Notes: generated by a model from the letters alone, not told the origin. Counted from the stretch's first letter, positions 19,755 through 28,037 are shown. The stretch: DNA of 64,000 bases from Bradyrhizobium ottawaense (GCF_002278135.3 NZ_CP029425.2:3572001-3636000), one strand, 5' to 3'. Numbers and translations are program-made.

Positions 19755-19802
19755 AGCATGATCCGGAAAAGTGTGCAGCGGTTTTCCGAATAGATCATGC
19801 TC
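19754..19802. repeat. Palindromic repeat GAGCATGAT...ATCATGCTC
   Basis: GAGCATGATCCGGAAAA (19754-19770) is inverted as TTTTCCG...ATCATGCTC (to 19802) around GTGTGCAGCGG. This exact type of element is, to my knowledge, scattered widely in Rhizobiales genomes. It starts over the stop codon of the FlhB-like gene and could act as its transcription end. Confidence 0.8.
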
Positions 19803-19858
19803 AAGAAGTGACCTGTCATCGTTTGACCATGGAGCGGCTGCATGGTCGCGCCGCTTTC

Positions 19859-20698
19859 ATGACTCAATGGACATCGCTCTTGCTCACCCGCCGTTCCACC
19901 CTCGGCCTTCTCGCCGCATCTGCCATCCTGCCGCAGCGCGCGCTCGCCCATGTCGCGCCGCCGCGCAATGAGATCCGTGATAGCCTCGCAAAGCGCTTCA
20001 CCGACCTCGGCACATCAGGCACCTTTGTCGGCTACAAGGTCGAGGACTATCTGATCGTCGCCAGTGACAAGGAGCGTTCGGGCGAGGGCAAGCTGCCGGC
20101 CTCGACCTTCAAGATCCCGAACTCGCTGATCGCGCTGGAGACTGGCGTCGTCACTGACCCCGACAAGGACGTGTTCCCCTGGGACGGTGTCAAGCGTCCG
20201 ATCGAAGCCTGGAACAAGGATCACACGCTGCGCAGTGCGATCGCCGTGAGCGCGGTGCCGGTCTATCAGGAGATCGCGCGACGGATCGGGCAGGAGCGGA
20301 TGCAGAAATATGTCGACGAGTTCGACTATGGCAACCGCGACATCGGCGGCGGCATCGACCAGTTCTGGCTCACCGGGAATTTACGCATCGATCCGGTCGA
20401 GCAGGTCGATTTCGTCGACCGGCTGCGGCGCCGCACGTTGCCGGTCAGCAAGCGCAGCCAGGATCTCGTCGCCGATATTCTGCCGGTGACCAAGGTCGGC
20501 GACAGCGTCATTCGCGCCAAGTCCGGACTGCTGGGGGCCGAACGCGGCGAGCCGTCGCTCGGCTGGATGGTGGGCTGGGCCGAGAAGGGCGAGGCGCACA
20601 CGGTGTTCGCGCTCAACATGGATTGCAAGGAGCCGCGACTCGTCGGCGAGCGCATGACGCTGACGCAAGCCTGCCTTGCCGAGATCGGCGCGATCTAG
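19859..20698 (+). CDS. Class D (OXA-type) beta-lactamase-like protein
   Basis: Periplasmic serine beta-lactamase or penicillin-binding homologue of 279 residues. All class D motifs are present: S82-TFK (STFK, acylated Ser82 and carbamylation candidate Lys85), SAV at 131-133, YGN at 157-159 and KSG at 221-223. WNKDHTLRSAIAVSAVPVYQE is typical of the family. The N-terminus LTRRSTLGLLAASAILPQRALA looks like a twin-arginine signal (RR at 11-12), so Tat export is possible. The start at 19859 is preferred; an in-frame ATG at 19829 adds ten residues. Monocistronic. Natural role and substrate range cannot be read. Confidence 0.9.
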   Translation: MTQWTSLLLTRRSTLGLLAASAILPQRALAHVAPPRNEIRDSLAKRFTDLGTSGTFVGYKVEDYLIVASDKERSGEGKLPASTFKIPNSLIALETGVVTDPDKDVFPWDGVKRPIEAWNKDHTLRSAIAVSAVPVYQEIARRIGQERMQKYVDEFDYGNRDIGGGIDQFWLTGNLRIDPVEQVDFVDRLRRRTLPVSKRSQDLVADILPVTKVGDSVIRAKSGLLGAERGEPSLGWMVGWAEKGEAHTVFALNMDCKEPRLVGERMTLTQACLAEIGAI

Positions 20699-20735
20699 CC
20701 TGTGAGTCGTGCAATCGTTCTCGTCGAGCGCAGCC

Positions 20736-20829
20736 GCCGTAGGGTGGGCAAAGGCGCGTAGCGCCGTGCCCACCATCTCTCTAATTATCGGCAAATGGTG
20801 GGCACGCTACGCTTTGCCCACCCTACGGC
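20736..20829. repeat. Palindromic intergenic repeat, 'GTAGGGTGGG' family, copy 2
   Basis: GCCGTAGGGTGGGCAAAG at the left and CTTTGCCCACCCTACGGC at the right are perfect inverted arms. Internal GCGCGTAGCGCCGTGCCCACCAT and ATGGTGGGCACGCTACG form a second inverted pair. Located between convergent genes. Confidence 0.92.
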
Positions 20830-20852
20830 ACCGGTGCAAGCCGAGGGCCTTC

Positions 20853-21857
20853 TCAACCCAATTTGAACAACACCTGCAAAAACTCCTCCACCGCCTTGCG
20901 CGACTCGGCGGCCGTCTTCGGATTGCCGCCGACATGCGGGTTCAGCTCGACGCAGGCATCCTTGTAGGTGAAGGGCGCATTGGTATCGCCGTTCATCAGC
21001 ACGCCGCCGTCGCTTTCCTTGATCCGGCAATTGCGCACGGTCTGCGAATTGGCTGATACGGCTACCGTGTTGGCACCGAGCAGACCGCTGTCGAACCCGT
21101 GCGCGCTATCAGGATATTCCGTCAGCACCACGTCGCGCCCCGCGACTTTGAGCCGCTCGACCAAAGCCTTGCAGCTCTTGACGGGATTGTAGTCATCCGG
21201 CGTGCCGTGGAAGATGCGGATCGGACGCGGGGCGATCTCGTCGTCGCTCCGATACGTCGTCGAGCAATCCGGATAGAACGGGATATAGGCGGCGAACTGG
21301 ATGCCGGACTTGTTCCAGAGCTTGTTGAAGCGGTCGAGGCTCGCATAGAGCGTCGCCTGTCCGCCGCGCGAAAAGCCCATCAGCACGATGCGGTCAGGAT
21401 CGACGCGCGGGTGCTTTGCCAGAATTTCCAGCGAGCGGTAGATGTCGACGATCAAATTGAGCCGGCCGAGCAGCGCCTGATTTGGTCCCACCACCGTCAG
21501 CCCGCGGCCGGTGAATCCGTCGATCACGAAGGTCGAGATGCCCATGGCGTTGAACGCGTGCACCCAGGCCTCCGTGGTGGCGCCGACGCCGCTGGAGCCG
21601 TGCATCAGCACCACGACGGGGAGCTTTCCGCTGCCTTGCGCGACGCGGAATTCGGCCGCCACCGTCACTGGCTTGCCGGCCGCCGCATCACCGCTGAGAA
21701 ATTGCTGGTCGGAGAGAGTGAGCGAGGGGATCGGATAGATCTCGGCCCGGGTGGCGACTTCCTTGGGCAGGGATTGCGCGACGGCTTCGCAGGCCGCTAA
21801 CGAACTCGAAATGCACAGCGCCATGAGCACTGCTGTAGCGCGCCAGTTGGTGGCCAT
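20853..21857 (-). CDS. Exported dienelactone-hydrolase-family alpha/beta hydrolase
   Basis: 334 residues with an N-terminal signal sequence (MATNWRATAVLMALCISSS...) that contains LAAC, a possible lipobox, so the protein may be a lipoprotein. The hydrolase fold shows VVVLMHGSSGVG (oxyanion region), nucleophile elbow GFSRGG, an acid residue in FHGTPDDYNP and catalytic His in YPDSAHGFD. This arrangement is the dienelactone hydrolase family. Several cysteines in the C-terminal half (DCSTTY, KSC, NCR, KDAC) may form disulfides. Start ATG 21857 follows GGGAGGGATCG. Substrate unknown. Confidence 0.85.
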   Translation of the reverse strand: MATNWRATAVLMALCISSSLAACEAVAQSLPKEVATRAEIYPIPSLTLSDQQFLSGDAAAGKPVTVAAEFRVAQGSGKLPVVVLMHGSSGVGATTEAWVHAFNAMGISTFVIDGFTGRGLTVVGPNQALLGRLNLIVDIYRSLEILAKHPRVDPDRIVLMGFSRGGQATLYASLDRFNKLWNKSGIQFAAYIPFYPDCSTTYRSDDEIAPRPIRIFHGTPDDYNPVKSCKALVERLKVAGRDVVLTEYPDSAHGFDSGLLGANTVAVSANSQTVRNCRIKESDGGVLMNGDTNAPFTYKDACVELNPHVGGNPKTAAESRKAVEEFLQVLFKLG

Positions 21858-21980
21858 CGCGATCCCTCCCTGATATTTTCGGGCAGTAGATCAACCGTCC
21901 TGCGCGCTGTCAATTTGACGCAGGCAGATTCAGCGCAACCGCATATGAGGTGAGAGTTCGAGACCTCGACGCTTCCACAG

Positions 21981-22071
21981 CGTCATGGCCGGGCTTGTCC
22001 CGGCCATCCACGATCTTGTCTATCGACTGCTGCTAAGAACGTGGATGCCCGGGACAAGCCCGGGCATGACG
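21981..22071. repeat. Palindromic intergenic repeat, 'CGTCATGGCCGGG' type
   Basis: CGTCATGGCCGGGCTTGTCCCGGCCATCCACG at the left; CGTGGATGCCCGGGACAAGCCCGGGCATGACG at the right, inverted. Each half is itself a hairpin. It lies between two genes on the minus strand. Confidence 0.85.
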
Positions 22072-22089
22072 ACCTCCTTGGGCACCGCC

Positions 22090-22683
22090 TCACGCGGTGT
22101 CCGCCTTCTTCGCCGTCAGCGCCTGGTCGATCGCAAAGCCGCCGATCTCGCTCATCGCCTGCGAGATCACGTCGCCGTTGCGGGCAAAGCCGGCGGAGAG
22201 GAAATCGAACTGCGTCCGCGCCAGCCGCAGCACCTCGATCGGCACCGAGACCGCGGTCGCGTTGAAGCTGTCGACGGAGGCGCGCAAGCTGTCCAGCTCG
22301 GTCGTGAGCTTGCCGATATGGCTCTCGGCATTCTGCATCACGCCGATCAGCTTGCCGCGCTCGGCATCGAAGGCGGCGCGCTCGGCGGCGGCGGCCGCGG
22401 TGACCTCGGCGAGTTGTACGCGCAGCACCTCGATCTGGCCGACCATGGCATCGGAGGCGAGATCGGCGGCCTTGCGCAGCTCGGCGTTACGCGTGCTCGC
22501 ATCCAGCTGCTCATGATAGAGCCGCTCGGCCGACATTGCCCGCTGTGCCAGTGACTCGATGAGGCTTGCGGCACGCAGCAGCATCTCGCCGTTCCGCCCC
22601 GACACCATGCTGGCCATCCGCCGCAGGAAGTCGATGGTTTGGGATGACGAGTTCGGCGGCAGGGGGACGACCGTCGCGGACAT
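22090..22683 (-). CDS. Uncharacterised coiled-coil protein
   Basis: 197 residues from the ATG at 22683 (a GTG at 22749 would add 22 residues with no good ribosome-binding site). It has no signal peptide or membrane segment. Residues about 50-165 are predicted by heptad pattern to be alpha-helical coiled coil, rich in Ala/Glu/Leu (QIEVLRVQLAEVTAAAAAERAAF, HIGKLTTELDSLRASVDSF). The C-terminus has FDFLSAGFARNGDVISQAM. No family recognised; the composition is phasin-like but the match is not strong enough to name it. Confidence 0.6.
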   Translation of the reverse strand: MSATVVPLPPNSSSQTIDFLRRMASMVSGRNGEMLLRAASLIESLAQRAMSAERLYHEQLDASTRNAELRKAADLASDAMVGQIEVLRVQLAEVTAAAAAERAAFDAERGKLIGVMQNAESHIGKLTTELDSLRASVDSFNATAVSVPIEVLRLARTQFDFLSAGFARNGDVISQAMSEIGGFAIDQALTAKKADTA

Positions 22684-22836
22684 CTCAGTGATGCTTGCGT
22701 GATGCTCGAGCCAAGGCGTAACGACCGCCGCCGTACCAACTGGGCTCACGCAACATTCGGCGCCTGATCGCGAGGTCGAAGCAAGCCTGAATCGGCAGGC
22801 CCGGTCAACCGGGCCGGGCCACCAAATTTGCCGGTG

Positions 22837-23241
22837 TCAGGCGTCCTTTTGCCGCCCGATCCGGCCCAGATGGGTGAAGCCGAACCCTGCGGAATATTTC
22901 AGGCCATAGCCGAGTGCCCGGTCGATGCCGATATGGGCGAGCCAGATCAGGGCGATGGACAAGGTGAGCGGCGAGCCGAGGCCGAAGCCCAGCGTCAGCA
23001 GCGACACCGGCGCCATGTAGCTATGGGCAGCGTTGTAGACCAGCGCGCCGAATTTGGCGTCGGACAGGTATGCCAGGAAGCTGAGATCGGGGACGAAGAA
23101 GAGCAGGGCAAAGACCAGCCAGGAGCCGTCCCAGGCCCAGTAAAGCATCACCATCCCGATAAACAGGGTGAGGCCCTCCAATCGCAACAGGATGTTGACG
23201 CCGCCCGTCGCCGCACCGGTCTCGGCCATTCTCTCATCCAT
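22837..23241 (-). CDS. DUF4260 family membrane protein
   Basis: 134-residue inner-membrane protein with about four hydrophobic helices (LTLFIGMVMLYWAW, FALLFFVPDLSFLAYL, YMAPVSLLTLGFGLG, LSIALIWLAHIGIDRALG). The C-terminal signature RALGYGLKYSAGFGFTHLGRIG is characteristic of DUF4260. The start ATG at 23241 is supported by GGGAGGCGAGC directly upstream. Function unknown. Confidence 0.85.
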   Translation of the reverse strand: MDERMAETGAATGGVNILLRLEGLTLFIGMVMLYWAWDGSWLVFALLFFVPDLSFLAYLSDAKFGALVYNAAHSYMAPVSLLTLGFGLGSPLTLSIALIWLAHIGIDRALGYGLKYSAGFGFTHLGRIGRQKDA

Positions 23242-23379
23242 GCTCGCCTCCCGGACAAAACTTTGTAATCTCTCACGCTTTTAGCCCGGACAGGGCAGCC
23301 CTGCGGCGCGGAAAGGCGCTTTCCGGTCCGCAAAATGCCGTGTTAGAACCCCGCATCACTTAAGAACTGGCGGGAGCAA

Positions 23380-24912
23380 ATGAAACACATCCTGGACGCC
23401 CTTGAAGATCGTCGCGCCGGCGCAAAGCTCGGCGGCGGGGAGAAGCGCATCGAGGCGCAGCACGCCCGCGGCAAGCTGACCGCGCGTGAGCGAATCGAGC
23501 TGCTGCTCGACAAGGGGTCGTTCGAGGAATTCGACATGTTCGTCGAGCACCGCTCCACCGAGTTCGGCATGGAGAAGAACAAGGTGCCCGGCGACGGCGT
23601 CGTTACCGGGTGGGGCACCGTCAATGGCCGCAAGACGTTCGTGTTCGCGAAGGACTTCACGGTGTTCGGCGGTTCTCTCTCGGAGACGCACGCGCTGAAG
23701 ATCACGAAACTCCAGGACATGGCGATGAAGGCGCGGGCGCCCATCATCGGCCTCTATGACGCGGGCGGCGCCCGCATCCAGGAAGGCGTCGCCGCGCTCG
23801 CCGGCTATTCCTACGTGTTCCGCCGCAACGTGCTCGCCTCCGGCGTGATCCCGCAGATCTCCGTCATCATGGGCCCCTGCGCCGGCGGCGACGTCTACTC
23901 GCCTGCGATGACGGACTTCATCTTCATGGTGAAGAACACCAGCTACATGTTCGTCACCGGCCCCGACGTGGTGAAGACCGTGACCAACGAGGTCGTCACC
24001 GCCGAAGAGCTGGGCGGTGCCTCGGTGCACGCCACGCGCTCCTCGATCGCCGACGGCGCCTTCGAGAACGACGTCGAGACGCTGCTGCAGATGCGTCGCC
24101 TGATCGACTTCCTGCCATCCAACAACAGCGACGGCGTGCCGGAATGGCCGAGCTTCGACGACATCGGCCGCGTCGACATGTCGCTCGACACGCTGATCCC
24201 CGACAATCCGAACAAGCCCTACGACATGAAGGAGCTGATTCTGAAGGTCGTGGACGAGGGCGACTTCTTCGAGATCGCGGACATGTTCGCCAAGAACATC
24301 GTCACCGGCTTTGGCCGCATCGCGGGCCGCACCGTCGGCTTCGTCGCCAACCAGCCGATGGTGCTGGCCGGCGTGCTCGACAGCGACGCCTCACGGAAAG
24401 CCGCGCGCTTCGTCCGCTTCTGCGACGCCTTCAACATCCCGATCGTCACTTTCGTGGACGTGCCGGGCTTCCTGCCGGGCACCGCGCAGGAATATGGCGG
24501 CCTGATCAAGCACGGCGCAAAGCTGCTGTTCGCCTATTCGCAGTGCACCGTGCCGCTGGTCACCATCATCACCCGCAAGGCCTATGGCGGCGCCTTCGAC
24601 GTCATGGCGTCCAAGGAGATCGGCGCCGACATGAACTACGCCTGGCCGACCGCCCAGATCGCGGTGATGGGTGCCAAGGGCGCGGTCGAGATCATCTTCC
24701 GCTCCGACATCGGCGACCCCGACAAGATCGCCGCCCGCACCAAGGAATACGAAGACCGCTTCCTGTCACCCTTCATCGCCGCCGAGCGCGGCTACATCGA
24801 CGACGTCATCATGCCCCACTCGACGCGCAAGCGGATCGCCCGCGCGCTGGCGATGCTGAAGGACAAGAAGGTCGAAACGCCCGCGAAGAAGCACGACAAT
24901 TTGCCGTTGTGA
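23380..24912 (+). CDS. pccB: Propionyl-CoA (acyl-CoA) carboxylase beta subunit
   Basis: Carboxyltransferase subunit that moves the carboxyl group from biotin to propionyl-CoA to give methylmalonyl-CoA. It has 510 residues, the usual length. N-half: [63 protein letters not shown] (oxyanion region). C-half: [26 protein letters not shown] and [24 protein letters not shown] (biotin-site region). The start ATG at 23380 follows GGCGGGAGCAA. The biotin-carrying alpha subunit is not in this window. The next genes are a Fic module unrelated in function. Confidence 0.95.
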   Translation: MKHILDALEDRRAGAKLGGGEKRIEAQHARGKLTARERIELLLDKGSFEEFDMFVEHRSTEFGMEKNKVPGDGVVTGWGTVNGRKTFVFAKDFTVFGGSLSETHALKITKLQDMAMKARAPIIGLYDAGGARIQEGVAALAGYSYVFRRNVLASGVIPQISVIMGPCAGGDVYSPAMTDFIFMVKNTSYMFVTGPDVVKTVTNEVVTAEELGGASVHATRSSIADGAFENDVETLLQMRRLIDFLPSNNSDGVPEWPSFDDIGRVDMSLDTLIPDNPNKPYDMKELILKVVDEGDFFEIADMFAKNIVTGFGRIAGRTVGFVANQPMVLAGVLDSDASRKAARFVRFCDAFNIPIVTFVDVPGFLPGTAQEYGGLIKHGAKLLFAYSQCTVPLVTIITRKAYGGAFDVMASKEIGADMNYAWPTAQIAVMGAKGAVEIIFRSDIGDPDKIAARTKEYEDRFLSPFIAAERGYIDDVIMPHSTRKRIARALAMLKDKKVETPAKKHDNLPL

Positions 24913-24983
24913 GATGAACCTACCGGGGGCACTACGTATAAAATCGCATGGTGCCCCTGAACGGACTCGTCTATATTGGTGTC

Positions 24984-25160
24984 ATGACCGACGCACTCAA
25001 GAAGTTGATCGAAGCTGCCAAAACGGCCAATCCATCCCCGGAACATCGGGAGGAGCAGCGGCGGAGCTTCGTGTATGGCAATACCCATTTCGAAAATTCG
25101 CTCATCACGCGCGAAATGGTGGATCGTGAGGCCGAAAAGCTGGCCAAGGATAAAAAATGA
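24984..25160 (+). CDS. Putative Fic antitoxin (small partner of class I Fic protein)
   Basis: 58-residue protein from the ATG at 24984 (an in-frame ATG at 24948 would add 12 residues). Charged helical sequence with SFVYGNTHFENSLITREMVD. The Glu-Asn pair (residues 37-38) with Asn33 four residues before the Glu resembles the inhibitory helix (S/T)xxxE(G/N) with which class I antitoxins block the ATP site of Fic enzymes, though Ser/Thr is replaced by Asn. It overlaps the Fic gene by ATGA, as in VbhA/VbhT-type modules. Composition is less GC-rich than flanking genes. Confidence 0.75.
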   Translation: MTDALKKLIEAAKTANPSPEHREEQRRSFVYGNTHFENSLITREMVDREAEKLAKDKK

Positions 25161-25828
25161 TAAGCGAAGAGCGTGAACGGCGCGATAGCCGTGCGCTCGA
25201 ACCTGAGTTGATTACCGATCCTCAGGAAAAGGCTGCGGCCGAAGCTCGGAACGGGTTCCGTCAGTACGACGCAGCAATTGGCGTGATACAGACGGCTCTT
25301 GAGCGAGGCTCATTCAAGCTCCGTCCGTCACTCATCCTCGGTTTGCAGCGAGAAGCTTTATCGGGCATCAGCTCTTACGCTGGCAACTATCGCCCCGGCG
25401 GCGTTGCCATCGAGGGAAGCAAGCATGAGCCCGTTGGTGCAAATCTGGTCCCCGAACTCGTTGAGGACATGTGCGACTACGTCAATGATCGGTGGGAGGC
25501 TAGCACGCCGATCCATCTCGGCGCCTATCTCATGTGGCGGCTGAATTGGATTCATCCGTTCGCGGACGGGAATGGTCGTACCTCCCGGATTGTCTCGTAT
25601 GTCGTCCTTTCAATTCGTGCTGGTGCGCTTCTGCCGGGCACACCGACGATACCGGATCAAATTGTCGACAACCGAAAGCCCTATTTCGACGCGTTGGATG
25701 CGGCCGATTTAGCCTTTCGCGATGGAGATCGGATCGACGTCTCGCAGATGGAAGATTTATTGGCCTCACTGTTAGCGAACCAACTTGCGGAATTCTACAA
25801 GTCGGTTGGAGGTAAGCTACCTGGCTGA
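25157..25828 (+). CDS. Fic-domain protein (probable AMP-transferase toxin)
   Basis: 223 residues. The signature HPFADGNGRTSR at 133-144 contains the catalytic His133 and the phosphate-binding GNGR of active AMPylating Fic enzymes. Upstream AIEGSKHEPVGANLVPELVEDM is the target-clamp flap region. No inhibitory helix was found within the protein itself, so it would be class I, held in check by the small upstream protein. It overlaps that gene by four bases. GC content is visibly lower and codon choice more mixed than in neighbouring pccB, which suggests acquisition by transfer. Target protein unknown. Confidence 0.9.
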   Translation: MISEERERRDSRALEPELITDPQEKAAAEARNGFRQYDAAIGVIQTALERGSFKLRPSLILGLQREALSGISSYAGNYRPGGVAIEGSKHEPVGANLVPELVEDMCDYVNDRWEASTPIHLGAYLMWRLNWIHPFADGNGRTSRIVSYVVLSIRAGALLPGTPTIPDQIVDNRKPYFDALDAADLAFRDGDRIDVSQMEDLLASLLANQLAEFYKSVGGKLPG

Positions 25829-25888
25829 ACGTGAGCCTTCGTTGCTAGGTTCTATTTGCAATCGAGCCACCTTAAAATTTCGAATCCA

Positions 25889-26236
25889 ATGACCGCATCC
25901 GATCCGACCGACGAAATCTCCGACATCGAAGATCGCATCGAGCGGCTGGCCGAGATCGCGGAGCGGTGCCGGAAGTACATTCTGGCGTCCAAGATCGCGA
26001 TCGGGGGCGGGGCGGCGCTGCTGTTGGTGACGATCCTCGGTGTGTTCGGCTTCGGTCAGACCGCAGCCCTCGGATCGATCGCGTTGGTGCTCGGCGGGAT
26101 CGTGTCGCTCGGCTCGAACGTCAGCACATTGCGACAGACGGACGACGCCATCAGCGCAGCGGAGGCACGCCGTGCGGCGTTGATCGCCAGCATCGACCTG
26201 CGCGTCGTCGCTGATGCACCGCTGAAGCTGGTGTGA
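25889..26236 (+). CDS. Small two-helix membrane protein
   Basis: 115 residues from the ATG at 25889. An N-terminal acidic/amphipathic helix (DEISDIEDRIERLAEIAERCRKY) is followed by two hydrophobic segments (AIGGGAALLLVTILGVFGFG and LGSIALVLGGIVSLGS), then a short helical tail (TLRQTDDAISAAEARRAALIASI). This architecture recurs in alphaproteobacterial hypothetical proteins. No known function. It stands 60 bases after the Fic gene, but its codon use is like the rest of the chromosome, so it is probably not part of the module. Confidence 0.65.
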   Translation: MTASDPTDEISDIEDRIERLAEIAERCRKYILASKIAIGGGAALLLVTILGVFGFGQTAALGSIALVLGGIVSLGSNVSTLRQTDDAISAAEARRAALIASIDLRVVADAPLKLV

Positions 26237-26243
26237 CGCGGTG

Positions 26244-26359
26244 CCGTAGGGTGGGTTAGCTTGCGGCTGCGCGAAGCGCAGTCCGCTAGCGTAACCCACC
26301 AACGTCCGCCTCGCCGGATGGAGGCGTTGGCGGATTACGCTCCGCTAATCCGCCCTACG
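26244..26359. repeat. Palindromic intergenic repeat, 'GTAGGGTGGG' family, copy 3 (hybrid)
   Basis: Left end CCGTAGGGTGGGTTAGC as in copy 1. The right end GCTAATCCGCCCTACG is the 'GGGCGGATTAGC' variant seen in copy 5 (37536). The two arms are thus of different subtypes, an apparent recombinant. The internal part has TGGCGGATTACGCTCCG. It overlaps the last codons of the GST gene on the minus strand by about five bases. Confidence 0.85.
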
Positions 26360-27011
26360 CACCGGTGCGTGCCTTATCCGCGGCGGCGAAATGCGCCATT
26401 TGATCCGCGTGGGCCTTGGCGAAAGCCGGTCGGGCCGTCGCACGCGCGACGTAAGCGCGGCAGGCAGGACTGTCCGCCAGCCCGTCGAAACCACCGATGA
26501 CGCGCAGCACGTCCGCGATCAGGATGTCGGCGACGGAGAAGGAGCCGGCTAGCCATTCGCGGCCGGCCAGCACCGGCTCGAGATGCTTGAGCCGAAGCTT
26601 GAGGAAGTCGTCGACGAATTTCCACGCAGCCGTGTCGGTGGGATGGCCCATGAATTTCGACATTCCCCAGGGCAGGCTCGCCATCTCCACCGAATTGAGT
26701 GCCGCGAACACCCATTCCGTCGTCTCGGCGCGGCCGCGCGGATCGGTCGGCATCAGCTTCGCACTGAGCCCGCCGAGATGCAGCAGGATCGCGCCGGTCT
26801 CGAAGATCGAGAGGTCGCCGTCGGTCAGCCACGGCACCTGGCCGAACGGCTGGTGCGCGAAATGTGCGGCGCCGCGATCGTCGAACGGGGCGCTCGCGAC
26901 GCGATAGGGCAGCGCGGCCTCTTCGAGCGCCCAGCGCACGCGAAGGTCGCGCACGAATCCTCGCGGTGGTTCGGGAACCCAATTGAAGGTGGTCAGGGTG
27001 AGGTCGGCCAT
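26355..27011 (-). CDS. Glutathione S-transferase family protein
   Basis: 218 residues from the ATG at 27011 (CGGAGACAGC upstream; longer in-frame extension is not coding-like). N-terminal thioredoxin-like domain: FNWVPEPPRGFVRDLRVRWALEEAALPYRV, FGQVPWLTDGDLSIFETGAILLHL, where VPWL and E-T contact glutathione in the family. C-terminal helical domain: LAGSFSVADILIADVLRVIGGF with the conserved Asp N-cap. Cytosolic detoxification enzyme; substrate unknown. Confidence 0.9.
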   Translation of the reverse strand: MADLTLTTFNWVPEPPRGFVRDLRVRWALEEAALPYRVASAPFDDRGAAHFAHQPFGQVPWLTDGDLSIFETGAILLHLGGLSAKLMPTDPRGRAETTEWVFAALNSVEMASLPWGMSKFMGHPTDTAAWKFVDDFLKLRLKHLEPVLAGREWLAGSFSVADILIADVLRVIGGFDGLADSPACRAYVARATARPAFAKAHADQMAHFAAADKARTGA

Positions 27012-27141
27012 TTGCTGTCTCCGTGTCCTGGTTCGAAACAAAGGACGAGCGAAGGGCGCCCGTTCCGACACCCGCGCCAAGTCTTTTTGTCGGCGGCGGC
27101 GTATCCGGCTAGGCTCGCGCCAAACAACAGGAGGAAACTCG

Positions 27142-27456
27142 ATGCCATCAGCTTTCTTCGTCGTCCGCGCCACCGTCTCCGATCCCGCCCAGCGCGCTGC
27201 TTTCGACAAATGGTACGAGACGGAACATGTGCCCGACGCGGTGAAGGCATTCGGCGTGAGCAAAGCCTGGCGGTTCTGGAGCCTGGACGATCCCTCGCTG
27301 CATCAGGCGATGTATCAGTTCGATGACGAGGCCAAGCTTGCGGCGGTGCTGAAGGGCGATGCGCTCAAGCAACTGGTCGCCGATTTCAAGCGCGACTGGC
27401 CCGACGTCAAGCGTTCGCGCGAGACGCTGGTGCTGGCGCAGGAGTTTGCGCAATAG
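27142..27456 (+). CDS. EthD-like / dimeric alpha-beta barrel protein
   Basis: 104 residues starting at the ATG 27142 after a strong ACAGGAGGAAA ribosome-binding site. The sequence FFVVRATVSDPAQRAAFDKWYETEHVPDA is typical of small ferredoxin-like barrel proteins (EthD and relatives), with the conserved WY..EH (Trp-Tyr, Glu, His). No cofactor motif is seen. Divergent from the GST gene. Function unknown. Confidence 0.75.
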   Translation: MPSAFFVVRATVSDPAQRAAFDKWYETEHVPDAVKAFGVSKAWRFWSLDDPSLHQAMYQFDDEAKLAAVLKGDALKQLVADFKRDWPDVKRSRETLVLAQEFAQ

Positions 27457-27496
27457 GGCGCACCGAATGTCTGCCTCGCAACGGCTCTGAACACAC

Positions 27497-27526
27497 GATT
27501 CAGCCTTGGTTGATTCAGCCTCGGTT
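27497..27526. repeat. Two tandem 15-base repeats
   Basis: GATTCAGCCTTGGTT (27497-27511) is followed directly by GATTCAGCCTCGGTT (27512-27526), one mismatch. They lie 60-90 bases before the small Tat-signal gene at 27586 and could be a regulator-binding site. Confidence 0.6.
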
Positions 27527-27585
27527 CATGTCGTGACCGCGACACTCCCTCTGCATCACTTGCTCGGTAGCCTGGAGGATATGTC

Positions 27586-27861
27586 ATGGAGCGTCGAAAC
27601 TTTTTGAAACTTGCACTGGGGGTGACGGCGGGCGCCGCCGCCTTCGCCGCGACCGCGCAGGCCGCGCCGCTGTCGCCGCAGCCGCTCAGTGATCCCGCGC
27701 GCACGCCGCAAGGCAATCCCGACGCTCATCCGGCCGTCACCACCAGCGAGGAAGCCGCCAAGCTGACGCCCGAACAGGTTCACTGGCATGGCCGCCACCG
27801 GGGCTGGGGCCGCCGTCATTGGGGCTGGCGTCGCCGCCGTTGGCATCGCCGTCACTGGTAA
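27586..27861 (+). CDS. Small Tat-exported protein with Trp/Arg/His-rich tail
   Basis: 91 residues. The N-terminus MERRNFLKLALGVTAGAAAFAATAQA contains a classical twin-arginine motif (RRNFLK, residues 3-8) and AQA cleavage site. The mature chain has a Pro-rich part (PLSPQPLSDPARTPQGN), then EEAAKLTPEQVHWHG, and ends with an extremely aromatic-basic tail (GRRHWGWRRRRWHRRHW). Such a tail could bind metal, heme, nucleic acid or anionic polymers, but nothing is shown. Preceded by TGGAGGATATGTC. Followed by a candidate terminator. Confidence 0.75.
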   Translation: MERRNFLKLALGVTAGAAAFAATAQAAPLSPQPLSDPARTPQGNPDAHPAVTTSEEAAKLTPEQVHWHGRHRGWGRRHWGWRRRRWHRRHW

Positions 27862-27883
27862 GCCGCGGCAAGCCGCGAATTGG

Positions 27884-27915
27884 ACGGGGATCGCAGCCGC
27901 GGTCCCCGTTTCGAT
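27884..27915 (+). terminator. Candidate terminator after the small Tat-signal gene
   Basis: ACGGGGA (27884-27890) pairs with TCCCCGT (27903-27909) around a 12-base loop that contains CCGCGG; TTCGATT follows. Moderate stem and imperfect T-run. Confidence 0.4.
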
Positions 27916-27980
27916 TCCAGGCCGCTCAAATTCCACGGCGGACGAATCGTCGGCGGCAAGCCTGAAAGCGAACGAGCCTG

Positions 27981-28020
27981 AAAACGAAAATGGCCGCGCA
28001 GGCTGAACCTGCGCGGCCAT
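27981..28020 (-). terminator. Intrinsic terminator of the small Cys/Pro-rich exported protein gene
   Basis: ATGGCCGCGCAGG / CCTGCGCGGCCAT (27990-28002 and 28008-28020) form a perfect 13-bp stem with a 5-base loop. Read on the minus strand it is followed by TTTTCGTTTT. It lies 18 bases after the stop codon at 28038. Confidence 0.8.
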
Positions 28021-28037
28021 CTTGCGATGCAAAGAGA

